Positions 6,490 through 12,404 of a DNA stretch of 12,404 nucleotides are shown here, piece after piece. Position 1 is the stretch's first letter; every line of letters begins with the position of its first letter. Source of the stretch: Candidatus Uhrbacteria bacterium (GTDB lineage: Bacteria; Patescibacteriota; Patescibacteriia; JACQRZ01); contig JACQWH010000048.1 in NCBI GenBank assembly GCA_016209345.1, positions 1 through 12,404 of the forward strand. The letters run 5' to 3'. The translations under genes were made by a program, and so were the position numbers. The notes below the pieces were generated by a model, which was given only the letters and a program-made list of their open reading frames with translations, was not told the origin of the DNA and made no database searches.

Positions 6490-7380
6490 ATGAAACACGT
6501 ATGTATTATAGGCGTCGGGGAGTTGGGAGGCGCGCTGGCGCATATACTGGCCGGACGCAAGAAAGTACATGTTGATTGTTGGGACATCAATCCCTCCCGA
6601 GTGCCGCGCCAGAAGACAGTGCAAGAAATCATTCCGCGCGCCGGCGTTGTGTTTTTGGCCGTGCCGTCATCATCGCTTCGCGCGGCACTGGCATCCGTTG
6701 TTCCCAGCATTGCAAAGAATACCATTGTGGTTTCTTGCGCGAAGGGCATTGAGCAGGGCAGTAAAAAAACAGCCGACAAAATTCTTGGCGAACTTTTACG
6801 TCGCGGCCAGCCGTTCGCGATTATCGGTGGGCCAATGCTCGCCGAAGAGCTGAGCGGAGGCGGCGATGGGTATGCGGTAGTTGCGTCAAAATCAAAACAG
6901 GCATATGCGCGCGTGCGGGAATTTTTTACGGGAACATCGCTGCATCTGGAATATTCTTCTGACATGCGCGGCGTCGCGCTGCGCGGCGTATTAAAAAACA
7001 TCTACGCAATCGGATTTGGAATTTGTGACGGAATTGGGCTTGGCGATAATACTCGGGGGGCTCTCATGACTCAAGCGCTTAGAGAAATGACAACCATTCT
7101 CCCGCTCCTTGGAGGTAAAAAGGGGACAGCGCTTGGTCTTGCCGGCATCGGCGACCTTGTCGCCACTGGATCGAGTCGGTATTCGAGCAACTACACGGTG
7201 GGCATGAAAATTGGAAAAGGAGAGAAAGTCAAGCGCCATTGCGAGGGGCGTTCATCGATTGTGCCCTTCGCGGCTCTTGTTCAGAAACGAACGAAAGATC
7301 TGCCACTTCTTTTTATGATAAAGAGTATTCTTGACGCAGGAAATGGTGTCAGGAATAGTTTTTGCAAAAAATATTCCTGA
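6490..7380 (+). CDS. gpsA: Glycerol-3-phosphate dehydrogenase [NAD(P)+], GpsA-type
   Basis: GpsA reduces dihydroxyacetone phosphate to sn-glycerol 3-phosphate, the backbone of membrane phospholipids. The 296-residue protein has an N-terminal Rossmann fold with GVGELGGALA (8-17), then FLAVPSSSLR, SCAKGIE with K85, GGPMLAEE (113-120), and the catalytic region LKNIYAIGFGICDGIGLG (168-185) with K169, followed by NTRGAL and GLAGIGDLVATGSS. The ATG at 6490 gives the classic nucleotide-binding opening; the frame runs back to 6277 but only over the helicase. It is about 30 residues shorter than usual: the final helix is missing and the last 13 or so codons (GNGVRNSFCKKYS) and the stop lie inside a REP-like hairpin. 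SSN replaces the common SRN in the late motif. Activity is likely but not certain. Confidence 0.9.
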   Translation: MKHVCIIGVGELGGALAHILAGRKKVHVDCWDINPSRVPRQKTVQEIIPRAGVVFLAVPSSSLRAALASVVPSIAKNTIVVSCAKGIEQGSKKTADKILGELLRRGQPFAIIGGPMLAEELSGGGDGYAVVASKSKQAYARVREFFTGTSLHLEYSSDMRGVALRGVLKNIYAIGFGICDGIGLGDNTRGALMTQALREMTTILPLLGGKKGTALGLAGIGDLVATGSSRYSSNYTVGMKIGKGEKVKRHCEGRSSIVPFAALVQKRTKDLPLLFMIKSILDAGNGVRNSFCKKYS

Positions 7381-7408
7381 CACAATTTCCTGCTGACACC
7401 ATTTCCTG
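7337..7408. repeat. REP-like hairpin with a second distal arm, overlapping the gpsA 3' end
   Basis: Positions 7337-7357 pair with 7372-7392 over 21 bp with one mismatch, and the loop itself contains the self-complementary TTTTTGCAAAAA. Immediately after, CTGACACCATTTCCTG (7393-7408) is a perfect complement of 7337-7352, so the left arm can pair with either of two right arms. The core GGTGTCAGGAATA resembles, from memory, REP hairpins associated with Y1 (RAYT/IS200-like) transposases. No transposase is present here. It may also act as the transcription end of gpsA. Confidence 0.7.
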
Positions 7409-7474
7409 CCCCTCAAGTTTACATTTTTTCAGAACCTGATATTCTAACGGTGCAATGTACTATATTGAACATCT

Positions 7475-7756
7475 ATGCGTGCAGTATGGAATAATGCCGT
7501 TTTGGCCGACAGCAACAACACGAAAATAGTTGAAGGTACCCATTATTTCCCGTCCGGTTCAGTGAAGATGGAGTATCTGCGGAAAAACGGGCGAACGTAT
7601 ACGTGTCCCTGGAAGGGCGTATGCGAATATTACGATGTTGTCGTGGATGGGGAAATCAATAAAGATGCGGCATGGGCGTATGAAATGCCAAACGAAATAG
7701 TAAAAGAGATTACCGGACATTTTGCATTTTGGAAGGGCGTCAAGATGATGCCGTAA
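7475..7756 (+). CDS. DUF427 domain protein
   Basis: This 93-residue protein matches the DUF427 family, small single-domain proteins found across bacteria and fungi with no established reaction. Family features seen are the opening AVWNNAVLADS, VEGTHYFP (about 19-26), TCPWKGVCEYYDVVVDG (44-59) with the characteristic Cys-Pro-Trp-Lys-Gly, then AAWAYEMP and the closing HFAFWKGVKM. The length is full for the family. The ATG at 7475 lies eight bases past a TATATT (7461-7466), so the message may be almost leaderless; no good -35 is visible. No Shine-Dalgarno site precedes it. It stands alone between the gpsA hairpin and the next gene, and its neighbours do not suggest a partner. Confidence 0.9.
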   Translation: MRAVWNNAVLADSNNTKIVEGTHYFPSGSVKMEYLRKNGRTYTCPWKGVCEYYDVVVDGEINKDAAWAYEMPNEIVKEITGHFAFWKGVKMMP

Positions 7757-7934
7757 GGAATTTTGTCCTGTAGGCATAAACAGTATGGAAAAATTAGCTC
7801 AAACAAACATTGTTGCAGGGGTCGTTTAGAAATACTATGAAGTGCCTGTTTCCCACATCGCAGTTATATACAGCAGCAGAATTCATGCCGTGGGGCCTTT
7901 TGGATACGGCGGCTGACCATTATTGAAGCATGAT
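7757..7934. other. Gap with a short, possibly decayed reading frame
   Basis: From an ATG at 7785 one frame encodes 14 residues (MEKLAQTNIVAGVV), meets TAG at 7827, then continues in the same frame for 28 protein-like codons (KYYEVPVSHIAVIYSSRIHA and beyond) until TGA at 7914. This could be a small gene broken by one nonsense change, or chance. I recognise no family, and no terminator or clear promoter is evident in the gap. Confidence 0.25.
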
Positions 7935-8867
7935 ATGAAGCTCTATCGACTCGGAAAATTGAGAAAAGTGTATCCGCCGGATCAGCTTGCAGATGTCGTC
8001 GAGGAACAGAAAATACTGCGAGAGGAGATAGGCATGAAAGACGAGCAAGATATTCCGGAACATGTTCACGAGAAATGGCTGCGTCTCAATGATCTTATGG
8101 AGGCGGTAATGGGGGTTACGTTTTTTGACAATCTTTCCGCGGTGATGCGGAGGGCCCGCCTTACAAGAGGGGAGACGGCCGAAATAAGCATTTTAGCACT
8201 TCCCGATGATGATCACACCGCTCTCTTTCGATACCTTGATCCCGTCGATGCCACTACACATTCGCCTGTTTATCGCGTACCTATGCCTGATCTATGGGAA
8301 CATCTCGGCGTAGAGCGCGATTGGAGCTTGCGGTTTTCAGTGATACGAAGACCGTTTGAAGGGGATGAGCCGGAGATTCTTACCGTGACGCGGCTTACCG
8401 TGAGAGATGGATACATTGAACTCTATCATCCGGGATCTATCAGCCGTTTTTTTGGACAAGCGGAAGCGAAGGATATGCGCACTCAGCTTGAGAGGATGGA
8501 AAAACTGCGATTGAAATATCCGAGCGATCAGGCAATGCAGCGCCGTGATAGGGGCGCGTATGAGCAGCTTGTATCATTGAGGGCTACGGGACGCGGCTTA
8601 TCTGTCTATCTTTCAGAGGAGGAAGCGCGCAACTTTTCTGCCGGAGCGGATGGTTTTACCGTCATTCGCATTCCCTCATCATTTCAACAGAGTATAACCG
8701 AGATACTGGAAGCGCAGGGCGGAAAAGGAAGGATGGCTCTTCCCTGGGAGGTTGTTTGGGATCATTGTGTCAACAATAAGGATTGGCTGCACGAATATAA
8801 GAGAAACGAAGGTGAACAGACGGGAGAGCATGTGCAGGATGAAGCAAGAAAAACAAAACCGCGATGA
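7935..8867 (+). CDS. Protein of unknown function
   Basis: I do not recognise this 310-residue protein. It is rich in charged residues and has no signal peptide, membrane segment or Cys clusters. An N-terminal acidic helical part (about 12-60, LADVVEEQKILREE) leads into a mixed region. A middle section (about 130-170) alternates hydrophobic and polar residues as in beta strands (ILTVTRLTVRDGYIELYHPG). A second helical stretch follows (QLERMEKLRLKYPSDQ). The C-terminus is very hydrophilic. The ATG at 7935 was chosen; a TTG at 7923 in the same frame would add four residues. The upstream frame is closed by TGA at 7914. Its end comes 25 bases before the start chosen for the next gene, so the two may be co-transcribed. 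Codon use and coding density look genuine. Confidence 0.75.
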   Translation: MKLYRLGKLRKVYPPDQLADVVEEQKILREEIGMKDEQDIPEHVHEKWLRLNDLMEAVMGVTFFDNLSAVMRRARLTRGETAEISILALPDDDHTALFRYLDPVDATTHSPVYRVPMPDLWEHLGVERDWSLRFSVIRRPFEGDEPEILTVTRLTVRDGYIELYHPGSISRFFGQAEAKDMRTQLERMEKLRLKYPSDQAMQRRDRGAYEQLVSLRATGRGLSVYLSEEEARNFSAGADGFTVIRIPSSFQQSITEILEAQGGKGRMALPWEVVWDHCVNNKDWLHEYKRNEGEQTGEHVQDEARKTKPR

Positions 8868-8892
8868 TGTAGTATATTCAGCAAAAATATAT

Positions 8893-10572
8893 ATGACAAA
8901 GACCTGCAAGCAATGCGCACAACAATTTGAAATGAGCGATCAGGATCGTCGGCTTGCCGAGCAATTCGCCGCGCCCGAGCCGGCATATTGCTTCACATGC
9001 AATCAGAAGCAGTTGCTCTGCTGGCGCAATGCGCGGACGCTCTATCGCCGGAAGTGCGATTTTACGGGTGAGGAAATGATCTCAATCTACCCCGCAGGCA
9101 GTCCGTATAAGGTGTATAAAAGTGATATTTGGTATAGCGATAAGTGGAGTCCGTTTGAGTATGGTCGGGATGTTGATTTTTCACGACCGTTTTTTGAGCA
9201 GTTCAATGAGCTCTTACATGAGGTTCCCTGGATCGGCCTTTTGAACATGAAAGCGGTGGATAGCGATTATTGCAATCGGACGTATGGGAACACGCGTTGT
9301 TATCTCATCTTCGGCGGCGACCATAACACCGACTGCATGTATGGTGAACTCGGCATGCGGAATAAGGATACGCTTGATTGTGATTTAGGAAATGACAACG
9401 AGCCCTGTTATGAGGTGATGAGCTCCTTCAATTGCTATAACTGCCGTTTCATCTACGATTCAAAAAATTGCAACGATTGCGCGTACGTCATTGACTGTAC
9501 GAGTTGCTCCGATTGCATCCTCTGCACGAATGTGAAGAACAAACAGTATTGTATTGAGAACACGCAATATACAAGGGATGAATATCTTGAACGCAAAAAA
9601 AATCTCCTGAACGGATCCTACGCCCAACAACAAACAAACATGAAGCGATTTCTTGAACTGAAGGGCAACCGAATTGTGAAATATGCCCATCTCATCGCGT
9701 GCGAAGATTCTACCGGTGACTATCTCAAGAGCTGTAAATCGTGTATCAATACATTTGACGGATCAGAGAGCGAGAACATGAAGGACGTTATTTTCACCTC
9801 ACTTGGGCGTGATTGTTTTTTCTCATCCATGATCGGCGACAAGAGCGAGCTTGTCTATAACAGCATCTCAACATATAACGTCTATCGCGCACTGTTCGCG
9901 CAGTTTGTCGTGGATAGTTCTGACGTTGAGTACTCATATCTTGTCATGAATTCAAAAAACATCTTTGGGTGTGCGGCAATGAATCATGGAGAGTATTGCA
10001 TTTTGAACAAGCAGTACAAACCCGATGAGTTTCATGCATTGCGCGCGCGGTTAGTTGAACATATGAAAAAAACAGGGGAGTGGGGCGAGTTTTTCCCACC
10101 AAAAATATCCCAATTCGGATATAATGAAACCGGTGCGCATCAATATTTTCCGATGAGTAAAGAGGAAGCGCTTGCGAGAGGGTTTCGCTGGCAAGACACC
10201 ATGCCGGGTACGCGAGGAAAGGAAACAATAACCATCAATCAGATCCCGGACACGATTGATACCACGCCCGACTCATTGGCGAAAGAAGTTCTCGCCTGCA
10301 CTGAGTGTGGCAAGAATTATCGTATCATTTCTCAAGAGCTTGCATTTTACAAAAAGATTCATGAAGCGCTTCCGCGAACATGTCCTGATTGCCGTTACGC
10401 CATGCGTTCAAAAATCCGTAATCCCCACACGCTCTGGCACCGTCAGTGTATGTGTGAGCGAGTTGTGCACGATCACGACGGACGCCGTGCGGTAGAGTTT
10501 GAAACCACCTACGCACCCGAACGGCCGGAGCTCGTATATTGTGAATCGTGTTATCGAAAAGAAGTTGTATAG
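8893..10572 (+). CDS. Cys-rich zinc-ribbon protein, uncharacterised CPR-type family
   Basis: The 559-residue protein is modular. The N-terminus is a zinc ribbon (C5, C8, C33, C36) followed by RNARTLYRRKC and the conserved SIYPAGSPYKVY...WYSDKWSPFEYGRDVDFSRPFFEQF. A central region (181-211) has eight Cys in short CxxC-like steps (CYNC, CNDC, CTSCSDCILC). The motif QYCIENTQYTRDEY (218-231) recurs as EYCILNKQYKPDEF (367-380). Then come FGYNETGAHQYFPMSKEEAL and a C-terminal pair of CxxC motifs (C469/C472, C497/C500) plus RNPHTLWHRQC and C550/C553, echoing the N-terminus. The family is known to me as hypothetical proteins of Parcubacteria, with no proven role; metal or nucleic-acid binding is inference. 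ATG 8893 was chosen by alignment with the paralog at 11246; the frame is open to 8752. TATATT at 8873-8878 may be its -10 box. Confidence 0.85.
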   Translation: MTKTCKQCAQQFEMSDQDRRLAEQFAAPEPAYCFTCNQKQLLCWRNARTLYRRKCDFTGEEMISIYPAGSPYKVYKSDIWYSDKWSPFEYGRDVDFSRPFFEQFNELLHEVPWIGLLNMKAVDSDYCNRTYGNTRCYLIFGGDHNTDCMYGELGMRNKDTLDCDLGNDNEPCYEVMSSFNCYNCRFIYDSKNCNDCAYVIDCTSCSDCILCTNVKNKQYCIENTQYTRDEYLERKKNLLNGSYAQQQTNMKRFLELKGNRIVKYAHLIACEDSTGDYLKSCKSCINTFDGSESENMKDVIFTSLGRDCFFSSMIGDKSELVYNSISTYNVYRALFAQFVVDSSDVEYSYLVMNSKNIFGCAAMNHGEYCILNKQYKPDEFHALRARLVEHMKKTGEWGEFFPPKISQFGYNETGAHQYFPMSKEEALARGFRWQDTMPGTRGKETITINQIPDTIDTTPDSLAKEVLACTECGKNYRIISQELAFYKKIHEALPRTCPDCRYAMRSKIRNPHTLWHRQCMCERVVHDHDGRRAVEFETTYAPERPELVYCESCYRKEVV

Positions 10573-10589
10573 ATTGAGTAAAAATATAT

Positions 10590-10639
10590 GTATTGACAGA
10601 TTATTTAATTATCAATACACTGGGAGTATTCGTAAATAC
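10590..10639 (+). promoter_or_regulatory. Toxin-antitoxin promoter with inverted-repeat operators
   Basis: TTGACA (10593-10598) is a perfect -35, 17 nt from TACACT (10616-10621). GTATTGA (10590-10596) and TCAATAC (10612-10618) form an inverted repeat covering both boxes, and GTATT (10626-10630) and AATAC (10635-10639) form a second one at the likely start site. Four GTATT-type half-sites in 50 bp suit cooperative binding by the ribbon-helix-helix antitoxin, alone or with toxin, and hence autoregulation. Confidence 0.65.
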
Positions 10640-10646
10640 ATATTCT

Positions 10647-10937
10647 ATGCCCTATCAGCAGACGACTCAAATTCAAGTACGCATTGACGCGAAAACAAAG
10701 AAAGCGGTTCGCAGTATCCTTGATGATCTGGGACTTGACATGTCAACCGCGATCAAAATGTTTTGTAAACAGATAGAGCGGACCCATTCGCTTCCGATTG
10801 ATTTTGGATACTGCCCGCATCCTCATACATTTTCACCGCAGAAAGTCGGCGTTTTGCGAGCCGCTGTTAAGGAGCAGAAAAATCAAGGAAAGAGTTTTAC
10901 ATCAGTGCAGTCGTTGATGCGCGACCTTCGCCGATAA
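10647..10937 (+). CDS. RelB/DinJ-family antitoxin
   Basis: This 96-residue protein is the antitoxin of a type II pair. It would neutralise the YafQ-type nuclease encoded next and repress its own promoter. The N-terminal ribbon-helix-helix part (about 5-50) shows the family pattern: strand TTQIQVRIDAKTKKAV, helix SILDDLGLDMSTAIKMFCKQI, then the SLPIDF segment typical of RelB/DinJ. The C-terminal half is a charged, probably extended tail for toxin binding (AAVKEQKNQGKSF). The ATG at 10647 follows the operator region; a TTG frame extends upstream to 10593 but overlaps the -35 box, so it is not used. The toxin ATG lies four bases after the stop, as in most such operons. Confidence 0.88.
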   Translation: MPYQQTTQIQVRIDAKTKKAVRSILDDLGLDMSTAIKMFCKQIERTHSLPIDFGYCPHPHTFSPQKVGVLRAAVKEQKNQGKSFTSVQSLMRDLRR

Positions 10938-10940
10938 TCT

Positions 10941-11219
10941 ATGTTTATTCTGCATCGGAAAAGGCAGTTTAAGAAGGATTTTAAGCGCCTTTCAAGGAAT
11001 CCCGAGTTTGATGACGGAGCGTTTGAGGATGTCTTATCCTGTCTCCTGTGTGGAGATCATCCAAGCGAACGATATCGTCCCCATAAGCTCACCGGAGAAT
11101 TCCACGATTGTTATGAATGTCATGTTCAACCTGATATTCTTTTGATTTACATCATTGATTACAAAGAGAGGATTGTATATCTTCTGCGCCTTGGTTCGCA
11201 CGCTGAGCTTTTTGATTGA
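10941..11219 (+). CDS. yafQ: YafQ-family mRNA interferase toxin
   Basis: YafQ toxins are RelE-superfamily ribosome-dependent endoribonucleases that cut mRNA at the A site. The 92-residue protein has full length and the family's motifs: an N-terminal basic helix FKKDFKRLSRNPEFD, YRPHKLTGEFHDCYECHVQPD (45-65) and the ending RLGSHAELF (83-91). Residues matching the E. coli YafQ active site are H48, H61, D65 and H87. The Trp after the Asp in E. coli is Ile here (I66), a tolerated position in other homologs as far as I recall. The start is four bases after the antitoxin stop, without a Shine-Dalgarno site, implying one operon. Its stop overlaps the -35 box of the next gene. The set of catalytic residues suggests an active toxin. 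Confidence 0.9.
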   Translation: MFILHRKRQFKKDFKRLSRNPEFDDGAFEDVLSCLLCGDHPSERYRPHKLTGEFHDCYECHVQPDILLIYIIDYKERIVYLLRLGSHAELFD

Positions 11220-11240
11220 CGAATACGAATAGGGTATAGT
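11212..11240 (+). promoter_or_regulatory. Promoter of the second Cys-rich gene, probably leaderless
   Basis: TTGATT (11212-11217) and TATAGT (11235-11240) are spaced 17 nt. The -10 ends only five bases before the ATG at 11246, so transcription would start at or within a base or two of the start codon, giving a leaderless mRNA. The -35 overlaps the toxin stop codon. Confidence 0.5.
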
Positions 11241-11245
11241 GTACT

Positions 11246-12404
11246 ATGACATCCTGCAAACAGTGCAAAAAGGAATTTGAGATCACCGACGCCGATCGGG
11301 AGTTTTATAGGAAATTTGATGTTTCCGATCCGACACAGTGTCCGCCATGCCGTATGCGTCGGCGGCTTACGTTTCAGAATGATAAAACACTGTATGCACG
11401 GACAAGCTCCAAGTCGAAAAAACAAATTATCTCAATGTATCCCTGTCATACTTCCTTCCCCGTTTACGATCATGAAGAGTGGCATGCTGATGATTGGGAT
11501 CCGCTTTCCTATGGTCAGCCGATAGATTTCTCTCAACCATTTTTTGAACAATTCAAAGAGGTTCGAAACCGCGTTCCTCGCGTTAATCTGATTTCAGACA
11601 GTCTTTGTTCTAATTCGCCATATGTTAACGGTGTATCTGCAGTAAAAAATTCTCATCTCATTTTTGCGTCGGCGAGCGATGAGAACTGTTATTATGGGTA
11701 TCGCATTATTGGCTCAAAAAATTGCGTTGACAATTTGCTCGCAAATAAATGCGAGCTTAGTTATGAGTGTGTGGAGGCATACTCATCGTACAATTATAGA
11801 TACTGCCTGCATATACGATCCTGTACCGATTCGGCGTTTTTATATGTGTATAAACTGTTTTTTTGTGTTGCACTACGAAACAAATCATATTGCATATTCA
11901 ACGTTCAGTACAGCAAAGAAGAATATGAGAAAAAGATTAAAGAGCATCAATTAGATTCATATGGGTCGAGTGAAAAAATGAAAAAGAGGTTCGGGGAATT
12001 TTTACTGAAATTTCCACGGCGCTTTGCTTCACTAAAAAATACCGAAAACGTGACGGGAGACAATATTCAAAATGCAAAAAATTGCACCGCCGTTTTTGAT
12101 ACGCTAAATGCCGAGAATGTGTCGTATGCACAGTTTATCGACAGTACGCGCGACTCTACGGATCTTAATTATGGATTTGAATCAGAGCTTAACTACGATT
12201 CAAAAATGACCGGCCTTCATGCCTATAACGTCCGTTTCAGTACTGATGTGTGGCCCAACGTGGCGAATCTTGATTATTGCGATTCGTGCGAAAATATATC
12301 CGACCGCTTCGGATGCGTCGGATTGCGGAAAAAGCAGTATTGTATTCTGAATAAACAATATACTAAGGAGGAGTATGAGCTTTTTCGAGGACGACTTATT
12401 GATC
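11246..12404 (+). CDS. Second Cys-rich zinc-ribbon paralog (partial, runs off the window)
   Basis: An uninterrupted frame of 386 codons reaches the window edge. It is a paralog of the 8893 gene: N-terminal ribbon with C4, C7, C32, C35, then SMYPCHTSFPVYDHEEWHAD and WDPLSYGQPIDFSQPFFEQF (84-103). The central Cys run is reduced. The repeated signature appears as LRNKSYCIFNVQYSKEEY (210-227) and LRKKQYCILNKQYTKEEY (360-377), and GCVGLRKK suggests a second Cys-step region (345-357). The YFP-KEEA segment and the C-terminal ribbon seen in the paralog would lie beyond the edge. Codons 201-206 (11846-11863) look out of register with the family, see findings. The start follows a -10 box by five bases. 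The function is unknown; metal binding is inferred from the CxxC motifs. Confidence 0.85.
   Translation, partial: MTSCKQCKKEFEITDADREFYRKFDVSDPTQCPPCRMRRRLTFQNDKTLYARTSSKSKKQIISMYPCHTSFPVYDHEEWHADDWDPLSYGQPIDFSQPFFEQFKEVRNRVPRVNLISDSLCSNSPYVNGVSAVKNSHLIFASASDENCYYGYRIIGSKNCVDNLLANKCELSYECVEAYSSYNYRYCLHIRSCTDSAFLYVYKLFFCVALRNKSYCIFNVQYSKEEYEKKIKEHQLDSYGSSEKMKKRFGEFLLKFPRRFASLKNTENVTGDNIQNAKNCTAVFDTLNAENVSYAQFIDSTRDSTDLNYGFESELNYDSKMTGLHAYNVRFSTDVWPNVANLDYCDSCENISDRFGCVGLRKKQYCILNKQYTKEEYELFRGRLID

Noticed and set aside
7827..7829. Stop-codon recoding (TAG or TGA read as an amino acid) to join the split small frame
   Set aside because: dnaB, recR and the helicase end in TAG, and gpsA and the toxin end in TGA at sensible positions, so the standard code is in use.
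8752..8892. Earlier starts (8752 or 8839) for the large Cys-rich protein
   Set aside because: They overlap the preceding gene and add residues absent from the paralog, which begins directly before the first CxxC.

Overview
The window reads as a piece of a candidate-phyla-radiation (Patescibacteria, probably Parcubacteria-like) chromosome. This is inferred from compact housekeeping genes, small hairpin elements of a type I recall from such genomes, the absence of Shine-Dalgarno sites, and two members of a Cys-rich zinc-ribbon family that I know mainly from these bacteria. TAA, TAG and TGA all serve as stops, so the code looks standard. Every protein gene is on the + strand; the only minus-strand gene is a tRNA-Lys(UUU).

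Layout. 1-377: no gene, but inverted and direct copies of the tRNA-Lys 3' end mixed with strong stem-loops. 378-449: tRNA-Lys (minus). 638-2059: replicative helicase dnaB. 2060-2377: a gene-free gap with a nested hairpin of about 160 nt. 2378-2992: recR. 2992-3164: a MITE-like palindromic element that fills the recR-typA gap and supplies the last base of the recR stop codon. 3174-4970: typA/bipA. 4971-5135: near-consensus promoter, a tandem 15-bp repeat, and a leader ending in a terminator-like hairpin directly before the next start codon. 5136-6440: DEAD-box RNA helicase. 6490-7380: gpsA, whose last codons lie inside a REP-like hairpin. 7475-7756: DUF427 protein. 7935-8867: protein of unknown function. 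8893-10572: large Cys-rich zinc-ribbon protein. 10647-11219: DinJ/RelB-YafQ toxin-antitoxin pair with its own promoter and operators. 11246 to the window end: a second Cys-rich paralog, cut by the window edge.

How it fits together. The left half is core replication, repair, translation and lipid-precursor functions. Small non-autonomous palindromic elements sit in several of its gaps, and two of them alter the 3' ends of genes (recR, gpsA). The right half is accessory: two paralogs of an uncharacterised Cys-rich family flank a type II toxin-antitoxin module, next to an orphan protein. Ten of eleven start codons carry T at position -1 and none has a clear Shine-Dalgarno sequence, so initiation here probably relies on leaderless or U(-1)-assisted recognition.
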